Source of the DNA: Riptortus pedestris
Taxonomy: Eukaryota > Arthropoda > Insecta > Hemiptera > Alydidae
Assembly (NCBI GenBank): GCA_019009955.1
Contig: CM032228.1
Location: 253,447,501 to 253,511,500 of the forward strand
DNA length: 64,000 nucleotides
Direction of reading: 5' to 3'
Positions 11,230 through 22,407 of this stretch are shown here, one piece after another (position 1 is the stretch's first letter; each line of letters starts with the position of its first letter). The translations under genes were made by a program, and so were the position numbers. A model generated the notes under the pieces. It searched no databases. It worked only from the letters and a program-made list of their open reading frames with translations, and was not told the DNA's origin.

Positions 11230-12147
11230 CTCCGTCATCCAGGGGCTGAGTAAACTAAGTAGATTTCCTCGTGAACTTTAACAATAGATAAATCTACATA
11301 CTGGCAACATAACAGCACCATCAATATTAAGTGAATAAATACAAACGATAATAAGAAACCTTCTGACAATGGGAAGCATCTGAAATGTAAACAAACAGGT
11401 CTGCCACCCTTTTACCGGAAAGAAAAACAATTACTGAAATATATCAGAATATAACATATTAATTTTATTGAAAACTATTTACTATATCTAGCACTGTAAT
11501 TTATAATGTATCAGAATAATTTTTATCTTAATCAATCAAATTTTAGCAGACCAAAAACTTACGATGGGGGGGGGGATCACCAGAACATATTTGCATGTGT
11601 CATGTATAATAAAGGCTTTTTGAAAACAATATCTAGTACTTAAGTTTCGAATAATGTGGTTTATTACATAAGAGAGTATTTTTTATGTAACATGAGTAGA
11701 AGTGGGGGTTTGCTGAAGGCTGAAAATGCAAGTATCTCGATTAATATTCAAGATAGAGAATAAATGTATATAGTAATATTTGTAGTAAATAGAATTTGCA
11801 ATAACATTGGTTCTATACAATTATTCGATTCGACATATAGTAAGGGATATATTTCGAATTCAAAATTCTCCACCTGTAAACCCTTCCTCCCCCCGGTCAG
11901 ATTTCAACCATTAACAAACTTGATCTTTAGTTTAGCATGAAACGTAAATATATCGATTTTGGTTACAATAAAACAATAATTGTGACTGCTAGAGCGGTAA
12001 CAGACAAGTATGTATATATATACAATATTGAATGTATCTCATTTTCGTCATCTCCTAGGTAGGGTCGATGGACATTTGAAGAATAAGTTCAAAAATCACG
12101 TCATGAGTTTGACCTCAATAGCTGATTTTCCTTAAGGGAAGTCTGCT
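11230..12147 (-). mobile_element. near full-length HINE-like element (long-core class)
   Basis: Read on the minus strand it starts AGCAGACTTCCCTTAAGG. It holds only a short TA tract (12010-12022) at the usual place, then the CTCTAGCAGTCACAAT module and the long core, and ends with the subterminal repeat and hairpin remnant at about 11230. With 7707-8637 it defines the long-core class. It also provides the empty site (11391-11430) for the insertion at 17876. Confidence 0.65.
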
Positions 12148-12154
12148 AAAAGTT

Positions 12155-12665
12155 CAGCTTCAGTAGTTCTGGAAATAAAATACATTTTTGAAAATTTTGA
12201 ATATCTTTGTGATGAAGAATATTGTAGGGATTTCAAAACGAAAAGGAGAGATTTGCAGCTTACTAAATGTAGAAGTTTTTCTGAAATTTGAGCGTTAAAA
12301 TCTTTTCTTCAGATAGTGAAACAACAAAAGAAAAAAAGTTTACAGAGAAAAAAAAATGTTGCTACTTATTCTCATCTTAATCCCCTCAGTTCTGCCTTTA
12401 AAATGGAATGTGGTTATTCTAGGGGCATCATTTAAAGGGGAATTTATTGCTCTTTCGAATGTTAAACTCTGATTTCTGATATTTAAATAATGTCTGGAGC
12501 TTGTTATATGTGAAAAAAATAGCTCCAATTTGAAAAATTAAAAAAACTATATAATTTCCAGAACAAGTGAGAATTAGACTATACCATATATGAACTTTTT
12601 TGTTGGAAATTTGTCTAGAATCATCTCTCTAAGTTTGAGCACTAAAGTCTGTTATGCCATGTATG
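12155..12665. other. intronic stretch without recognised features
   Basis: AT-rich intron 4 sequence between a HINE and a SINE-like element. No coding similarity or repeat family was recognised. Confidence 0.4.
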
Positions 12666-12671
12666 GGGGGG

Positions 12672-13085
12672 AGGGCATGGGCGTGTGAGTTAAGGCATAG
12701 GCACGTCTACTACTAGCCTCAGTAAGCTGAAGGTAGAAATTGGTGCAGGTTCGATCCCTTCCGACGGAGGACACTAGTCCGCGAGTTGGATATGAGAGGC
12801 TGCTAGTGTCACCATGCTTATAGATCAGTGGGAGTCCAATGAGTATATAGTTATGTCAGACAATTACGATTCCCTTAGATCCCGCCCACAGGCAGGCTGA
12901 TATGACCACAGACCCCTCGGGAACAATGAGGCCTGTCAGTCTACAAGTGACAACTCATCCCAGGTCCCTCCTTGGTTAACAGGGGTTGTATGTCGAGTTG
13001 ATCACTTACTGCATTAAAAATATGGTCACAAATCCCTCAAGTCTTGTTGGGGGGTGGCTAATGATCTCAAAGGTTTATAATGCCA
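12672..13085 (+). mobile_element. second SINE-like element with tRNA-type box B
   Basis: GGTTCGATCCC at 12748-12758 is a good RNA polymerase III box B. Upstream GTGTGAGTTAAGGCATAGG could be a degraded box A. The body is GC-richer than its surroundings and ends near a TA tract. It is different from the main SINE family. Confidence 0.45.
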
Positions 13086-13101
13086 ACTGGCGATTAAATT
13101 A

Positions 13102-13140
<39 letters not shown>

Positions 13141-13326
13141 GTTTTATTTTATTACTCTTTATCTAGTTGTAACTTACATATGCAGATATGAGTGTAAGTG
13201 TGTATATATAAACACACATACACAAGAGACACTTTCGGCGTGTCCTGTTAATTTGATTCTGAATTTTTAATTCAATGTGTTCATTTATTTTTTAAGTTAT
13301 TAATATACTTCTTAACTTCTTATTCT

Positions 13327-13672
13327 GGACCCAATATTTTTTATATATTCTTCATATTTTATGGCAAGGGTCACCAATGAAAAAATTTTTTTCGGTGCAA
13401 ACTTTATTGGAGCTGCTCTACACGTTTCATGGCTTACTTTCCACCTCCTCAGTCTTTTTTTCATTATGAAATTATTTGTTATCAATTTGTCCACATACTT
13501 TATGACTTTATTTTGAAGGCTGTTTGTCGGATCATATCTTTGAACATTTATTATTTAATGCTGAAGAGGTGGCAAGTAAGCTACAGAACATGTAGGGCAG
13601 TTTTAATAAAGTTTGCACCGAAAAAAATGTGTTTTATAGGTGACTCTTGCCACAAAATATGAAGAAGTTATT
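13327..13672. mobile_element. MITE with long terminal inverted repeats, copy 2
   Basis: The left arm contains ATTTTATGGCAAGGGTCACC and the right arm its mirror (GGTGACTCTTGCCACAAAAT). The arms pair for about 105 bp, through the region of CACCTCCTCAG/CTGAAGAGGTG. The left flank also matches copy 1 at 6926. Confidence 0.65.
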
Positions 13673-13679
13673 AATATAG

Positions 13680-14290
13680 TTATCTAAAGATTTGCTAAAT
13701 AGTGAATTTCACTACTATGTTTTATATAAAAGCATATGCATATTTATTATTGTTAATTTATTATATATGTTTAGTTATTTAATGTATTATGACTGATGGA
13801 ATCATTCACATAGCACTTCCTTTTTTTTTTTTAAATTGGAGTTCCATGTGAGTTTACTGGTAGTAAGCTTGGATTGTATAATACGTTCTAAATGTGTAAC
13901 AATGACAGAACTCATGATTGAACTTTTTTGGAAATCTAGTTAAGAGGTGCTTCCATATTCCATGTCAACGGGAGCCATGGCTGTAGACCATTAATGGCTT
14001 CAGTGGTTATTTAGTTTTTGCGCTACGTTGGAGGTTTATACAAAATTGAAAAACAAAACAAAAAACTTTTCTTTTCCAAATAAAAAGAAATGACTGCAAA
14101 AGATGTTTTTAAATGAAATCGAGGAAAAGAAGTTACTTTTATAACAAGTGCTTCATGTCATTTATATGAATGGAAAGTCTTTAGAAAGGACATGAAACTT
14201 GCACTTCCCTCCTCATGCATTCGCATACCAACTCAAATATCAAAAGACAAAAAGTTTTATAGTTACGCAGTAAAAGATTCAATCAATATA
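13680..14290. other. intronic stretch without recognised features
   Basis: AT-rich intron 4 sequence with a T run at 13822. Nothing else was recognised. Confidence 0.4.
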
Positions 14291-14294
14291 GGTC

Positions 14295-15290
14295 CTATAA
14301 CTCCGGCTCATAACAGCTGAGGTTTTTCAAATTTCTCCTTAAACCCTTCCCCATATTCATGGTCAGATTTCAGCCATTAATGAATATGATCTTAAGCTCT
14401 GAGTGAAACAGTTAAATATTGAGTATGGTGTATACGAAATAAACATTTCAGACTCAAGAACATATAAAAAAAAAATTGCAACTACTAGAGAAGTAACAGA
14501 AATATTATATTGTTGCGAAAATTAAATAGATGAATAATCTTTCAGAGAGAGAGAGAGTCGCGTATTTGGAAAGTGTGACGTAGATCAAAGCAGCCGACAG
14601 GAAAGTTCTAGCCTCTATAGACTCTTGTAGCCCAGCCTCGAATGAACGAGACAATTCCCCTTTGATGTATGCCGACAACCTATAAAGAGCGGCCAGCTGC
14701 GAGCCAGTCAGTTTTATTCTCACCTGTCTTGATGTTCACATCAGTGCTACAGTGCGACTTAGTCCAGTGCGGTAAAGTGTTTTTATAAGAAGAACAGTGT
14801 TGTGCTGTGACTGTAAGTAACAGTTTAGTGCCGTGTTTAAGACAGTGCAGTGCCGCGAAGTAAAGGACAGTGCAGTGCCGCGAAGTAGAAGACAGTGCAG
14901 TGCCGCGAAGCAAAGGACAGTGCAGTGCCGTCTTTCTGTGAATTTCAGTGAATTATTGGACTGTGACTCATTGAAGAACAGTAACGCTATCAGTGTATAC
15001 TGTGAGTAGTAATTAAGAATAATCACCAAGTTTATTGTGCATTGTGACATAAATTTTGCAGTGATAAAAACTGTGAAACTTGCGAGTATTTAATTTTGCA
15101 ATCCAAAGAACTCTTATTAAAAACGTTTATTACTGGTTTTGGTAATATATAACAGCAGTATCCAGAAAAAATTGAACGGACCTCATTTTCATCATCTCCA
15201 GGGTAGAATTGTTGTTATTTGAGGAAATTTTTCGAAACTTATGTCATGAGTCAATAGCTCATTTCTGTTACGGGATATCTGCTAAAACTA
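14295..15290 (-). mobile_element. HINE-like element split by a Gypsy LTR
   Basis: The core half is at 14295-14505 (ending in CAACTACTAGAGAAGTAACA) and the 5' half at 15165-15290 (GAACGGACCTCATTTTCATC to GGATATCTGCTAAAAC). An LTR separates them at the junction where other copies carry the (TA)n tract. Confidence 0.6.
14511..15154 (-). mobile_element. solo Gypsy LTR, subfamily B
   Basis: It starts TGTTGCGAAAATTAAATAG and ends TTTTGGTAATATATAACA. It shares AGTGCGGTAAAGTGTTTT and AACTCTTATTAAAAACGTTT with its relatives. A GA tract lies 45 bp in, and about four tandem copies of a 25-28 bp unit (CAGTGCAGTGCCGCGAAG) lie at 14845-14930. The left flank is ATAT; the right flank is not. The LTR reads on the plus strand in this text, and its strand relative to an internal region is unknown. 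Confidence 0.65.
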
Positions 15291-15299
15291 TTTGTCTTA

Positions 15300-16045
15300 A
15301 CCCATCCGGAGGTAGGTATAAATAAATGAACTGGAAATCACTTTTAATGAATAATTTAAATGTCAATTGTATAACATTAACATGCAAGTGAAAATGGACC
15401 AGTTAAAAACACTATACAGGCACCAGCAATGCGAGCAAATTGTTATTAGGAGGAAATATTTACTGGATGCATCTAATGACATTGAGGGCTTGTTATTTTT
15501 ATCTAATTGAAAAAATTAATTAAATTTTTTATTTAACTAATACTAACTAAATAATAGTTATTTTCTAATACTAAATATATGCCTAAATTAAAAAGCAAAA
15601 TTTTAAGAGTATAAGTATATTTCAAGTTTTGTTAAGAGATCTATATATTGGGATGGCATTATTATTTATTAGTCACAAAAAAAATGTACAGAATTAGTCT
15701 AAAATCTATGGGGTTCCATATCATCAAGAACATTTTCATGCACCCATGAATGGAGATTAATACCTGATAAATTAAAGCCTGTTCCCCTTGCTCACCAGTA
15801 ATATTCATTCCCTTTTACGACAAACGTCGGACTACAGTTCTTAAATTCTCACAGCATTATACGAAGCGAGTAGTTCCATCTCCTATCATATTTTTATTTA
15901 TTTTTCTCTGAAACAGAAAAACTGTTGATCAAAAGAACGATAAAAGATATTGCTTTAGAAAATATTTTATTCACAGGCACAGTTTCCATTAATAACAACA
16001 CCATCAAGAATGATAAAACAAAGACTATACTAGTAACATTTCAGC
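15300..16045. other. intronic stretch without recognised features
   Basis: AT-rich intron 4 sequence with no recognised coding or repeat content. Confidence 0.4.
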
Positions 16046-16049
16046 AGAA

Positions 16050-16137
16050 TTTCCCCAAAGGAAATCATCAACTGAGGTGCTTTTCAAATTTTTCTTCAAA
16101 TCCCCATTAATCCTACCAAAAAGAGGTCTGTTCAAAT

Positions 16138-16206
<69 letters not shown>
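16050..16206 (+). mobile_element. HINE 5' fragment with (TA)n and (GA)n
   Basis: TTTTTCTTCAAATCCCCATT and AGGTCTGTTCAAATTG belong to the HINE 5' part. They are followed by TA (16140-16186) and GA (16186-16206) tracts, where the copy stops. Confidence 0.55.
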
Positions 16207-16322
16207 TTCACAGATGTTTTCGAACAGGTTTTACCAGATTTTTATTATAGACGTTGTGGTTGTTTTTTGAGGCTTGTGATCAATCTTTATTCTAGGGCAA
16301 TATTTTGATCATTTTATTATTT

Positions 16323-16418
16323 GATGTCCCTTTTGGGAAATCAGCTATTGAGGTTGCACTCATTACGCGAATTTTGAAAAATTTCCTCAAATGTCCATCG
16401 ATCCTACCTAGCAGATGG

Positions 16419-16466
<48 letters not shown>

Positions 16467-16870
16467 CACACACACACAAGTTTTTAATCGTTACCAAACT
16501 GGATATTAAAACGTTTTATATAAAAATAAAGATCAAGTGTCTCTAAGTGTAGGGAGAGGGTTTAGAGGGGGATTTCAAACATTTAAAATATTTCCTTTAT
16601 CATACGTTGGATCAAAAAAGTGTATAGAAATAATCATACTGGAAATTAAATGTTCTATAAATGTTGTTATTTTTTAGTTTTCAGCTTCCAGTAAACCCAC
16701 ACTCCTGCTCATGTCATATTAGCAATAAGCTGTTATATAATGAAGCACTTTATTTCAAGCCCAAATACCAAATATTGTTCTAATTGAACTTTTACTTTTT
16801 GACATAAATACAAATATACGATGAACATGGGAAATTTGCTTAGTTAACACAGCCCCTGTGTAACAGAATT
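16323..16870 (+). mobile_element. HINE-like element, shortened core
   Basis: It has the 5' part, a TA tract at 16427-16461, the core from ATCGTTACCAAACTGGAT, and a 3' end with hairpin-like CACAGCCCCTGTG and a T run. Confidence 0.6.
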
Positions 16871-17012
16871 TTTTCTCTTCTTCAGGGCAGTGAATAGGTG
16901 CAGTATATGCACATTATTATTGTTGAAAACAATATTACAATATAATAGAAGTTAGTAGGAACAAACAACTTATAAAACATGGTATTACTGTATTCAATAA
17001 TATTAATGGTCA

Positions 17013-17069
<57 letters not shown>

Positions 17070-17324
17070 CTATACACAGCCCTGAAGAAAAGAAGTAAAA
17101 GTCTCTAAACAGTGGCCTCGACTAAAGCTTCTTTTATCAAAGACTACAATGCTCAAAAAACGTAAGTGTGTCCCACAAGGTCTCCCCACCTTAATTATTT
17201 TAGGAAGAGAATTGATTTTTTTTTTTTTTTTCCAAAGCTCTTAATTCCAAAGTTTTTAATTATATATGTTGACTAGAAATATTGTTTCTTGGCTCCAATT
17301 TCATTCTTTTAAATGTGAGTCCAC

Positions 17325-17672
17325 ATTTTTAATTTCATGTTCTGATTCTATGCAAAATTTCATGAATAACAGACCCCCTCACTTGAAATTTTAACATACC
17401 TACTCAATAGCTATGCTAAAATGAGGTTTTTACTAATAACTCAATTACTGTGTAAACCCCTAAATCTCTGTTGTTGTTTTTTTTTAATTTTTCTTGCCTA
17501 ATTATCTCAGAGAACTATTTGTTAAGAGGCTCCAGGGAGTGGCCTAGCTGACAGAAAAATAAATTAAAAAATCATAGATTTAGGGGGGTTAGTAACAGTT
17601 ATACGTTCTACATTACATAACATTTCAAGTGAGTCTTTCATGAATTTTTGCCTATAATCAGAATAAGAAATA
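17325..17672. mobile_element. foldback element
   Basis: The left arm has CATGTTCTGATTCTATGCAA and CACTTGAAATTTTAACATAC. The right arm carries their mirror (TTGCCTATAATCAGAATAAG, TTACATAACATTTCAAGTG). CCCCTAAATCT is also mirrored further in. The arms are about 120-150 bp and diverged. Confidence 0.5.
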
Positions 17673-17980
17673 AAAAAAGTCCATTACACAGGGACTGTGT
17701 AAACTAAGCAGCTTTCCCAAGCGAAGGTTTACAATAGATAAATATACATACAGGTAACACTACCGTGAATGTTAAGTGAATAAATACAAATGGTAATGAA
17801 AATTCAGTCAATTTACAATACAAGTTAATAACCTCTACAACGGAAAGTGGCTAAATTCTAAAAAAACAGGCCAGCGGTACTTTCCTGTTATGGGGACCCC
17901 TACTGGAAAATATCGATATAAACCCGGACATCGCTATTTTCCAGCAGGGGGCCCCATTTTCAAGGTCCCCCCCTCCCCCT

Positions 17981-19195
17981 CTGGTTTTAACCGCCGGGTA
18001 CTTTCCTGTTATGGGAACCCCCCTCCCCCTCCCCCCCTGGTTTTAACCGCCGGGTACTTTCCTGTTATGGGGACCCCCCTCCCCCTCCCCCCCTGGATTT
18101 AACCGCCGGGTACTTTCCTGTTATGTGGACCTCCCTCCCCCTCCCCCCCTGGTTTTAACCGCCGGGTACTTTCCTGTTATGGGGACCCCCCTCCCCCTCC
18201 CCCCCTGGTTTTAACCGCCGGGTCCTTTCCTGTTTTGGGGACCCCCCTCCCCCTCCCCCCCTGGTTTTAACCGCCGGGTACTTTCCTGTTCTGGGGACCC
18301 CCCCCATCCCCCTCCCCCCCTGGTTTTAACCGCCGGGTACTTTCCTGTTATGGGGACCCCCCTCCCCCTCCCCCCCTGGTTTTAACCGCCGGGTACTTTC
18401 CTGTTATGGGGACCCCCCTCCCCCTACCCCCCTGGTTTTAACCGTCGGGTACTGGCCTGTTATGGGGACCCCCCCCTCCCCCTCCCCCCCTGGTTTTAAC
18501 CGCCGGGTACTTTCCTGTTATGGGGACCCCCTCCCCCTCCCCCTCCCCCCCTGGTTTTAACCGCTGGGTACTTTCCTGTTACGGGGACCCCCCCCCTCCC
18601 CCTCTGGTTTTAACCGCCGGGTACTTTCCTGTTATGGGGACCCCCCTCCCCCTCCCCCCCTGGTTTTAACCGCCGGGTACTTTCCTGTTATGGGGACCCC
18701 CCTCCCCCTCCCCCCCTGGTTTTAAACGCCGGGTACTTTCCTGTTATGGGGACCCCCGCCCCCTCCCACTCCCCCCCTGGTTTTAACCGCCGGGTACTTT
18801 CCTGTTATGGGGACCCCCCCTCCCCCCCCTGGTTTTAACCGCCGGGTACTTTCCTGTTATGGGAACCCCCCCCTCCCCCCCTGGTTTTAACCGCCGGGTA
18901 CTTTCCTGTTATGGGGACCCCCCCTCCCCCCCTGGTTTTAACCGCCGGGTACTTTCCTGTTATGGGGACCCCCCTCCCCCTCCCCCCCTGGTTTTAACCG
19001 CCGGGTACTTTCCTGTTATGGGGACCCCCCTCCCCCCCCCCCCCTGGTTTTAACCGCCGGGTACTTTCCTGTTATGGGGACCCCCCTCCCCATCCCCCTC
19101 CCCCCCTGGTTTTAACCGCCGGGTACTTTCCTGTTATGGGGACCCCCCCTCCCCCTCCCCCCCTGGTTTTAACCGCCGGGTACTTTCCTGTTATG
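17981..19195. repeat. about 22-copy minisatellite of ~56 bp units
   Basis: The unit runs from CTGGTTTTAACCGCCGGG through TACTTTCCTGTTATGGGGAC to a C-rich tract of varying length (CCCCCTCCCCC). The middle part equals the terminal inverted repeat of the host element. Units differ mainly in the C tract. The opposite strand is G-rich and could form G-quadruplexes. Confidence 0.95.
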
Positions 19196-19199
19196 GGGC

Positions 19200-19276
19200 C
19201 CCCTACAGGAAAATATCGATATAAACTCGGAAAAATCGATATTTTCCAGTAGGGGTCCCCATAACAGGAAAGTACC
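19200..19276. repeat. palindrome at the right end of the minisatellite element
   Basis: The arms AGGAAAATATCGATATAAAC and ATCGATATTTTCCAGTAGGG pair around ACTCGGAAAA. The pairing continues outwards through GGGGCCCC/GGGGTCCCC to TACTTTCCTG/CAGGAAAGTA. Confidence 0.8.
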
Positions 19277-19552
19277 AGGCCAGCCAACCTTTTAGCGGTG
19301 AATAGATAGACTAGAAAGACAAACAATTAATGAAACATATCTGAATATAACATATTAATTTTATTGAAAACAGTTAACTAAAGTCGCAACCAGTTTTATC
19401 TCAATCACTCAAATTTTAGTAATCCAAGAACAAAAGAAGGGGGAGGGGGATCCGCAGAACATATTTGCATATATCTCACAAAGTTCAATGAAAACAATAT
19501 TTGGTATTTAACCTTGTAATGAAGGGTTTGCTGAAGGCTCAAAACTGAAAAA

Positions 19553-20178
19553 GTCCGTCACGCAGGGGCTGCGTAAACTAAGCAGATTTCCCACGTGAAG
19601 TTTTACAATAGAGAAATCTGCCTAATAACAACTGTAGTAGTAAGAAACCTCTAAACCTAAAACATTATTTAGGGCGTAATAACCCAGTAGTTTCTAGCTC
19701 CAAAAAACAGTTAACCTAACCTCTAAACCTATTCACGAGGGACGAATAGTTATGGAAACGGCCACCAGAGCTCTCGGCGAAAAGTCCGAACATAGCCTTC
19801 TGGCAGAATACAAATGCAAATATCTCGGTTAATATTCAAGATAGAGAATAAATGTATATAACAATATATATAGTAAATTTAATTTGCAATAAGATTGATT
19901 CTGTACAATTTTTCAGTCCGACGTATAGTAACGGAGATATTTCGAATTTTCGAAAATCCTCCCCTCTAAACCCCCCCTCCCACTGGTCCGATTTCAGCCG
20001 TTAACGAACTTGATCTTTCTTTTTACATAAAACGACTAAATATCGAGTTTGGTAATGATCAAACACACACAAACTTTTGAACGGACCTCATTTACATCAT
20101 CACCTAGGTAGGATTTATGTACATTTGAAGAAAAATTTTGAAAATCGCGTCACGAGTACAACCTCAATAGCTGATTTC

Positions 20179-20182
<4 letters not shown>
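19553..20182 (-). mobile_element. HINE-like element, swapped-core class D
   Basis: The 3' end GTCCGTCACGCAGGGGCTGC with subterminal CAGATTTCCC is at 19553-19600. The segment 19640-19810 (CCACCAGAGCTCTCGGCGAA) is shared only with 41964-42614. The common 5' part follows, to GGACCTCATTTACATCATCA and CTGATTTCCCTTA at a TA tract. Confidence 0.65.
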
Positions 20183-20252
<70 letters not shown>

Positions 20253-20263
20253 TATATATATAT
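20180..20263. repeat. (TA)n microsatellite
   Basis: About 80 bp of nearly pure TA at the outer end of the HINE copy at 19553. Confidence 0.95.
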
Positions 20264-20289
20264 TCATATTTATACACACTCGCCTGATG

Positions 20290-20640
20290 CTGTTCTAGCA
20301 GTCATAATTTCTGTTTAATTGCCAGACTACATACTTAAGTGATATATAAAAAACTAAATTTCAAGTTTATAAAATCGAACCAGTAGGATTGGGGGGGGGT
20401 GTTATGAGAAGGGATAAAATTAAAAAAATTCAACATTTCTGTTATTGAGAGTCAGATTCGAAATTGGTATGTAACCAATCTCATTGCAAACTTAATTACC
20501 AACAATTGTTGTTCTATTCATTTTTTCTTAAAACACAAATATTAACTGAGTTATTTTTAAGTCCTCACTTTGAATCGAATGCCATTAGCAATGAGCTATT
20601 ATTTCACGAAAAACCTTATTTCAAGCTTAAGTGTATTATT
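20290..20640 (+). mobile_element. HINE core fragment
   Basis: TAGCAGTCATAATTTCTG, ATCGAACCAGTAGGATTGGG and the poly-G position match the HINE core, but this copy is strongly diverged. Confidence 0.45.
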
Positions 20641-20917
20641 TTCATTGGTCCTTTAGTTTGGGAAGCATAAGGATGAATTCGCAATTTATGCTTAAATTTT
20701 ATTTCATGAATACAATAATCGATATTTTACCAAACTAAAAATCAAATTCATTAATTTATTAGGTACTTGAATTAGTTCACAGCATTTTCTCATATATGGC
20801 GCTACTAGTGGGATTTTCCAATTGATGGTGCGATTCCTCCTTTGGGTAATTCTACTGTTTTGGTTTTAGTGAAAGTCATTCAGTTAAAGCGTAAATAACC
20901 AATCGTTTTACTTTATC

Positions 20918-21240
20918 AAATATGTCTAACTTTTTACCAGTTAAGTGTTTCTTCAGGGAGTTCTTCTTCATTACTTTAACATTAAGAAAAACACTGCCGA
21001 AAGGCATCGAATTTTAGAGGATGTTTATGGTGAGCATGCTCTAACTAAGTAAATGTGGTTTTCTTGGTTTAAAAGCGGTGATTTTGAGAAGAAGAATTAG
21101 AGTCTTTGGTAGATGAAGATCGATGCAGAATGCTACAAAATTTGGCTAATCATTGGGAGTTGACTTTTCAATAGTCTGCAAAAGCTTGAAAGCTGTGGAA
21201 ATGATCCAAACCCTGGGAAAACCATAATTTTCAAAAAAAA
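20918..21240 (+). pseudogene. decayed mariner transposase, N-terminal part
   Basis: Fragments across frames read HRILEDVYGEHALTK, WFKSGDF, LVDEDRCRMLQNLA and FSIVCKSLKAVEMIQ. These match the two helix-turn-helix segments of mariner transposases (usually ILxDVYGExAL, W...RFKSGDFD, DEDPxQTQxELA, VSKRLKALGMIQ). Many stops and frameshifts are present and no catalytic part was found. Confidence 0.65.
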
Positions 21241-21544
21241 ATCGCTACAAATTATTTCAAACGCATAATATTTGGGGTTTAGAGAAGGAGTGAAATACAA
21301 ATCCATGGTTACATTCGGATCAACAAATGTTAACAATGTTATCCAGTAAAAAGATTTATCACACAGGTGCAATGTAAACTAAGCAGATTTTCCAACTGAT
21401 CCAAAACCATGCTCGTGATGTCATTTCACATTCTATTCTCTACTCATGTAATAAGAATCCTATATAATCAGGACTTGAAATTCAGAATATGTTTATTGAT
21501 ACAGTTGCTTCAAGGAAAAATTGTATGAGTAGAAGTGAGAAAAG

Positions 21545-22351
21545 TCCGTCACGCAAGGGCTCCGTACACTAAGCAGATGTCCCTCGTGAAGGTTTACAAT
21601 AGATAAATCTACACTCTGCTAACACTTAACACCACCGGCAATATTAAGTGAATAAAGACAAACGGTAATGAGAAATCTTTCAGTAACAAGTTAATAAGTC
21701 TACAACGGAAAGCGTCTGAATTGTAAACAAACAGGCCACCCACCTGAATTCTACACGAGAAAGAAAAACCACTAATGAAATATATCTGAATATAACATAT
21801 TAATTTTATTGAAAACTTTTACTATTTCTAGTGCTGTAATTCGTAATGAATCAGAATAATTTTAATCTCAATTACTTAAATTTTAGCAATCCAAGAACAA
21901 AAGAAGTGGGGGGAGGTCAACAGTACGTATTTGCATATATCTTACAAAGTAAAAGTTCAATGAAAACAATATTCCTTATTTAACCATGTAATGAAGTGGT
22001 TCATGATATAACAGTTTATTATTAATATAACAATAGTAGAAGTGTTGGTTTGCTGAAGGCTGAAAACTGAAACATTCAAATATCTCGGTTAATATTCAAG
22101 ATAGAGAAAACATGTATAAAACAATATTTATAGTACATGTTAATTGCAATAAGATTGGTTCTATACAATTTTTCGATCCGACTTATAGTAACGAAAGTAT
22201 TTCGAATTTTCAGAATTCCCCCACTCTAAACCCCTGCTCCCACTGGTCTGATTTCATCCATTAACGAACTTGATCTTCCTTTTTAGATAAATCGATTAAA
22301 TATCGAGTTTGGTAATGATCAAACAAAAACTGCGACCACTAGAGTGTTAAC

Positions 22352-22352
<1 letters not shown>
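21545..22352 (-). mobile_element. HINE-like element, long core, ending at (TA)n
   Basis: It starts GTCCGTCACGCAAGGGCTCC with CAGATGTCCCTCGTG and continues through ATTTTATTGAAAACTTTTAC and the core to CACTAGAGTGTTAACAGATA at the TA tract 22353-22402. The 5' part beyond the tract has been replaced by a Helitron. Confidence 0.65.

Positions 22353-22394
<42 letters not shown>

Positions 22395-22407
<13 letters not shown>

Larger units (their letters stand above)
17868..19284. mobile_element. inverted-repeat element with 8-bp target duplication and internal minisatellite
   Basis: AGGCCAGC occurs at 17868-17875 and again at 19277-19284. Inside (17876-19276) the ends are inverted copies: GGTACTTTCCTGTTATGGGG on the left and its mirror CCCCATAACAGGAAAGTACC on the right, with inverted similarity continuing through CCCTACTGGAAAATATCGAT. 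An 8-bp duplication fits hAT, P, Merlin or Zisupton groups; I cannot choose. The HINE at 11391-11430 shows the unoccupied target. There is no transposase. Confidence 0.7.
17679..19552 (-). mobile_element. HINE-like element interrupted by the 17876 insertion
   Basis: The 3' end (GTCC..., CAGGGACTGTG hairpin region) lies at 17679-17720. The body runs to 17875 and resumes at 19285 (CAACCTTTTAGCGG) through the ATTTTATTGAAAACAG module. It abuts the next HINE copy at 19553. Confidence 0.65.

Noticed and set aside
14680..15050. Two overlapping minus-strand open frames of 77 and 104 codons
   Set aside because: They lie inside a Gypsy LTR and result from its tandem CAGTGCAGTGCCGCGAAG units. An equivalent frame appears in the sister LTR at 49126-49413.
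17981..19195. CRISPR-like array
   Set aside because: The units are contiguous tandem repeats without unique spacers, inside an animal gene intron.
17890..19326. Pro- and Gly-rich open frames
   Set aside because: They are translations of the C-rich minisatellite units in both directions.
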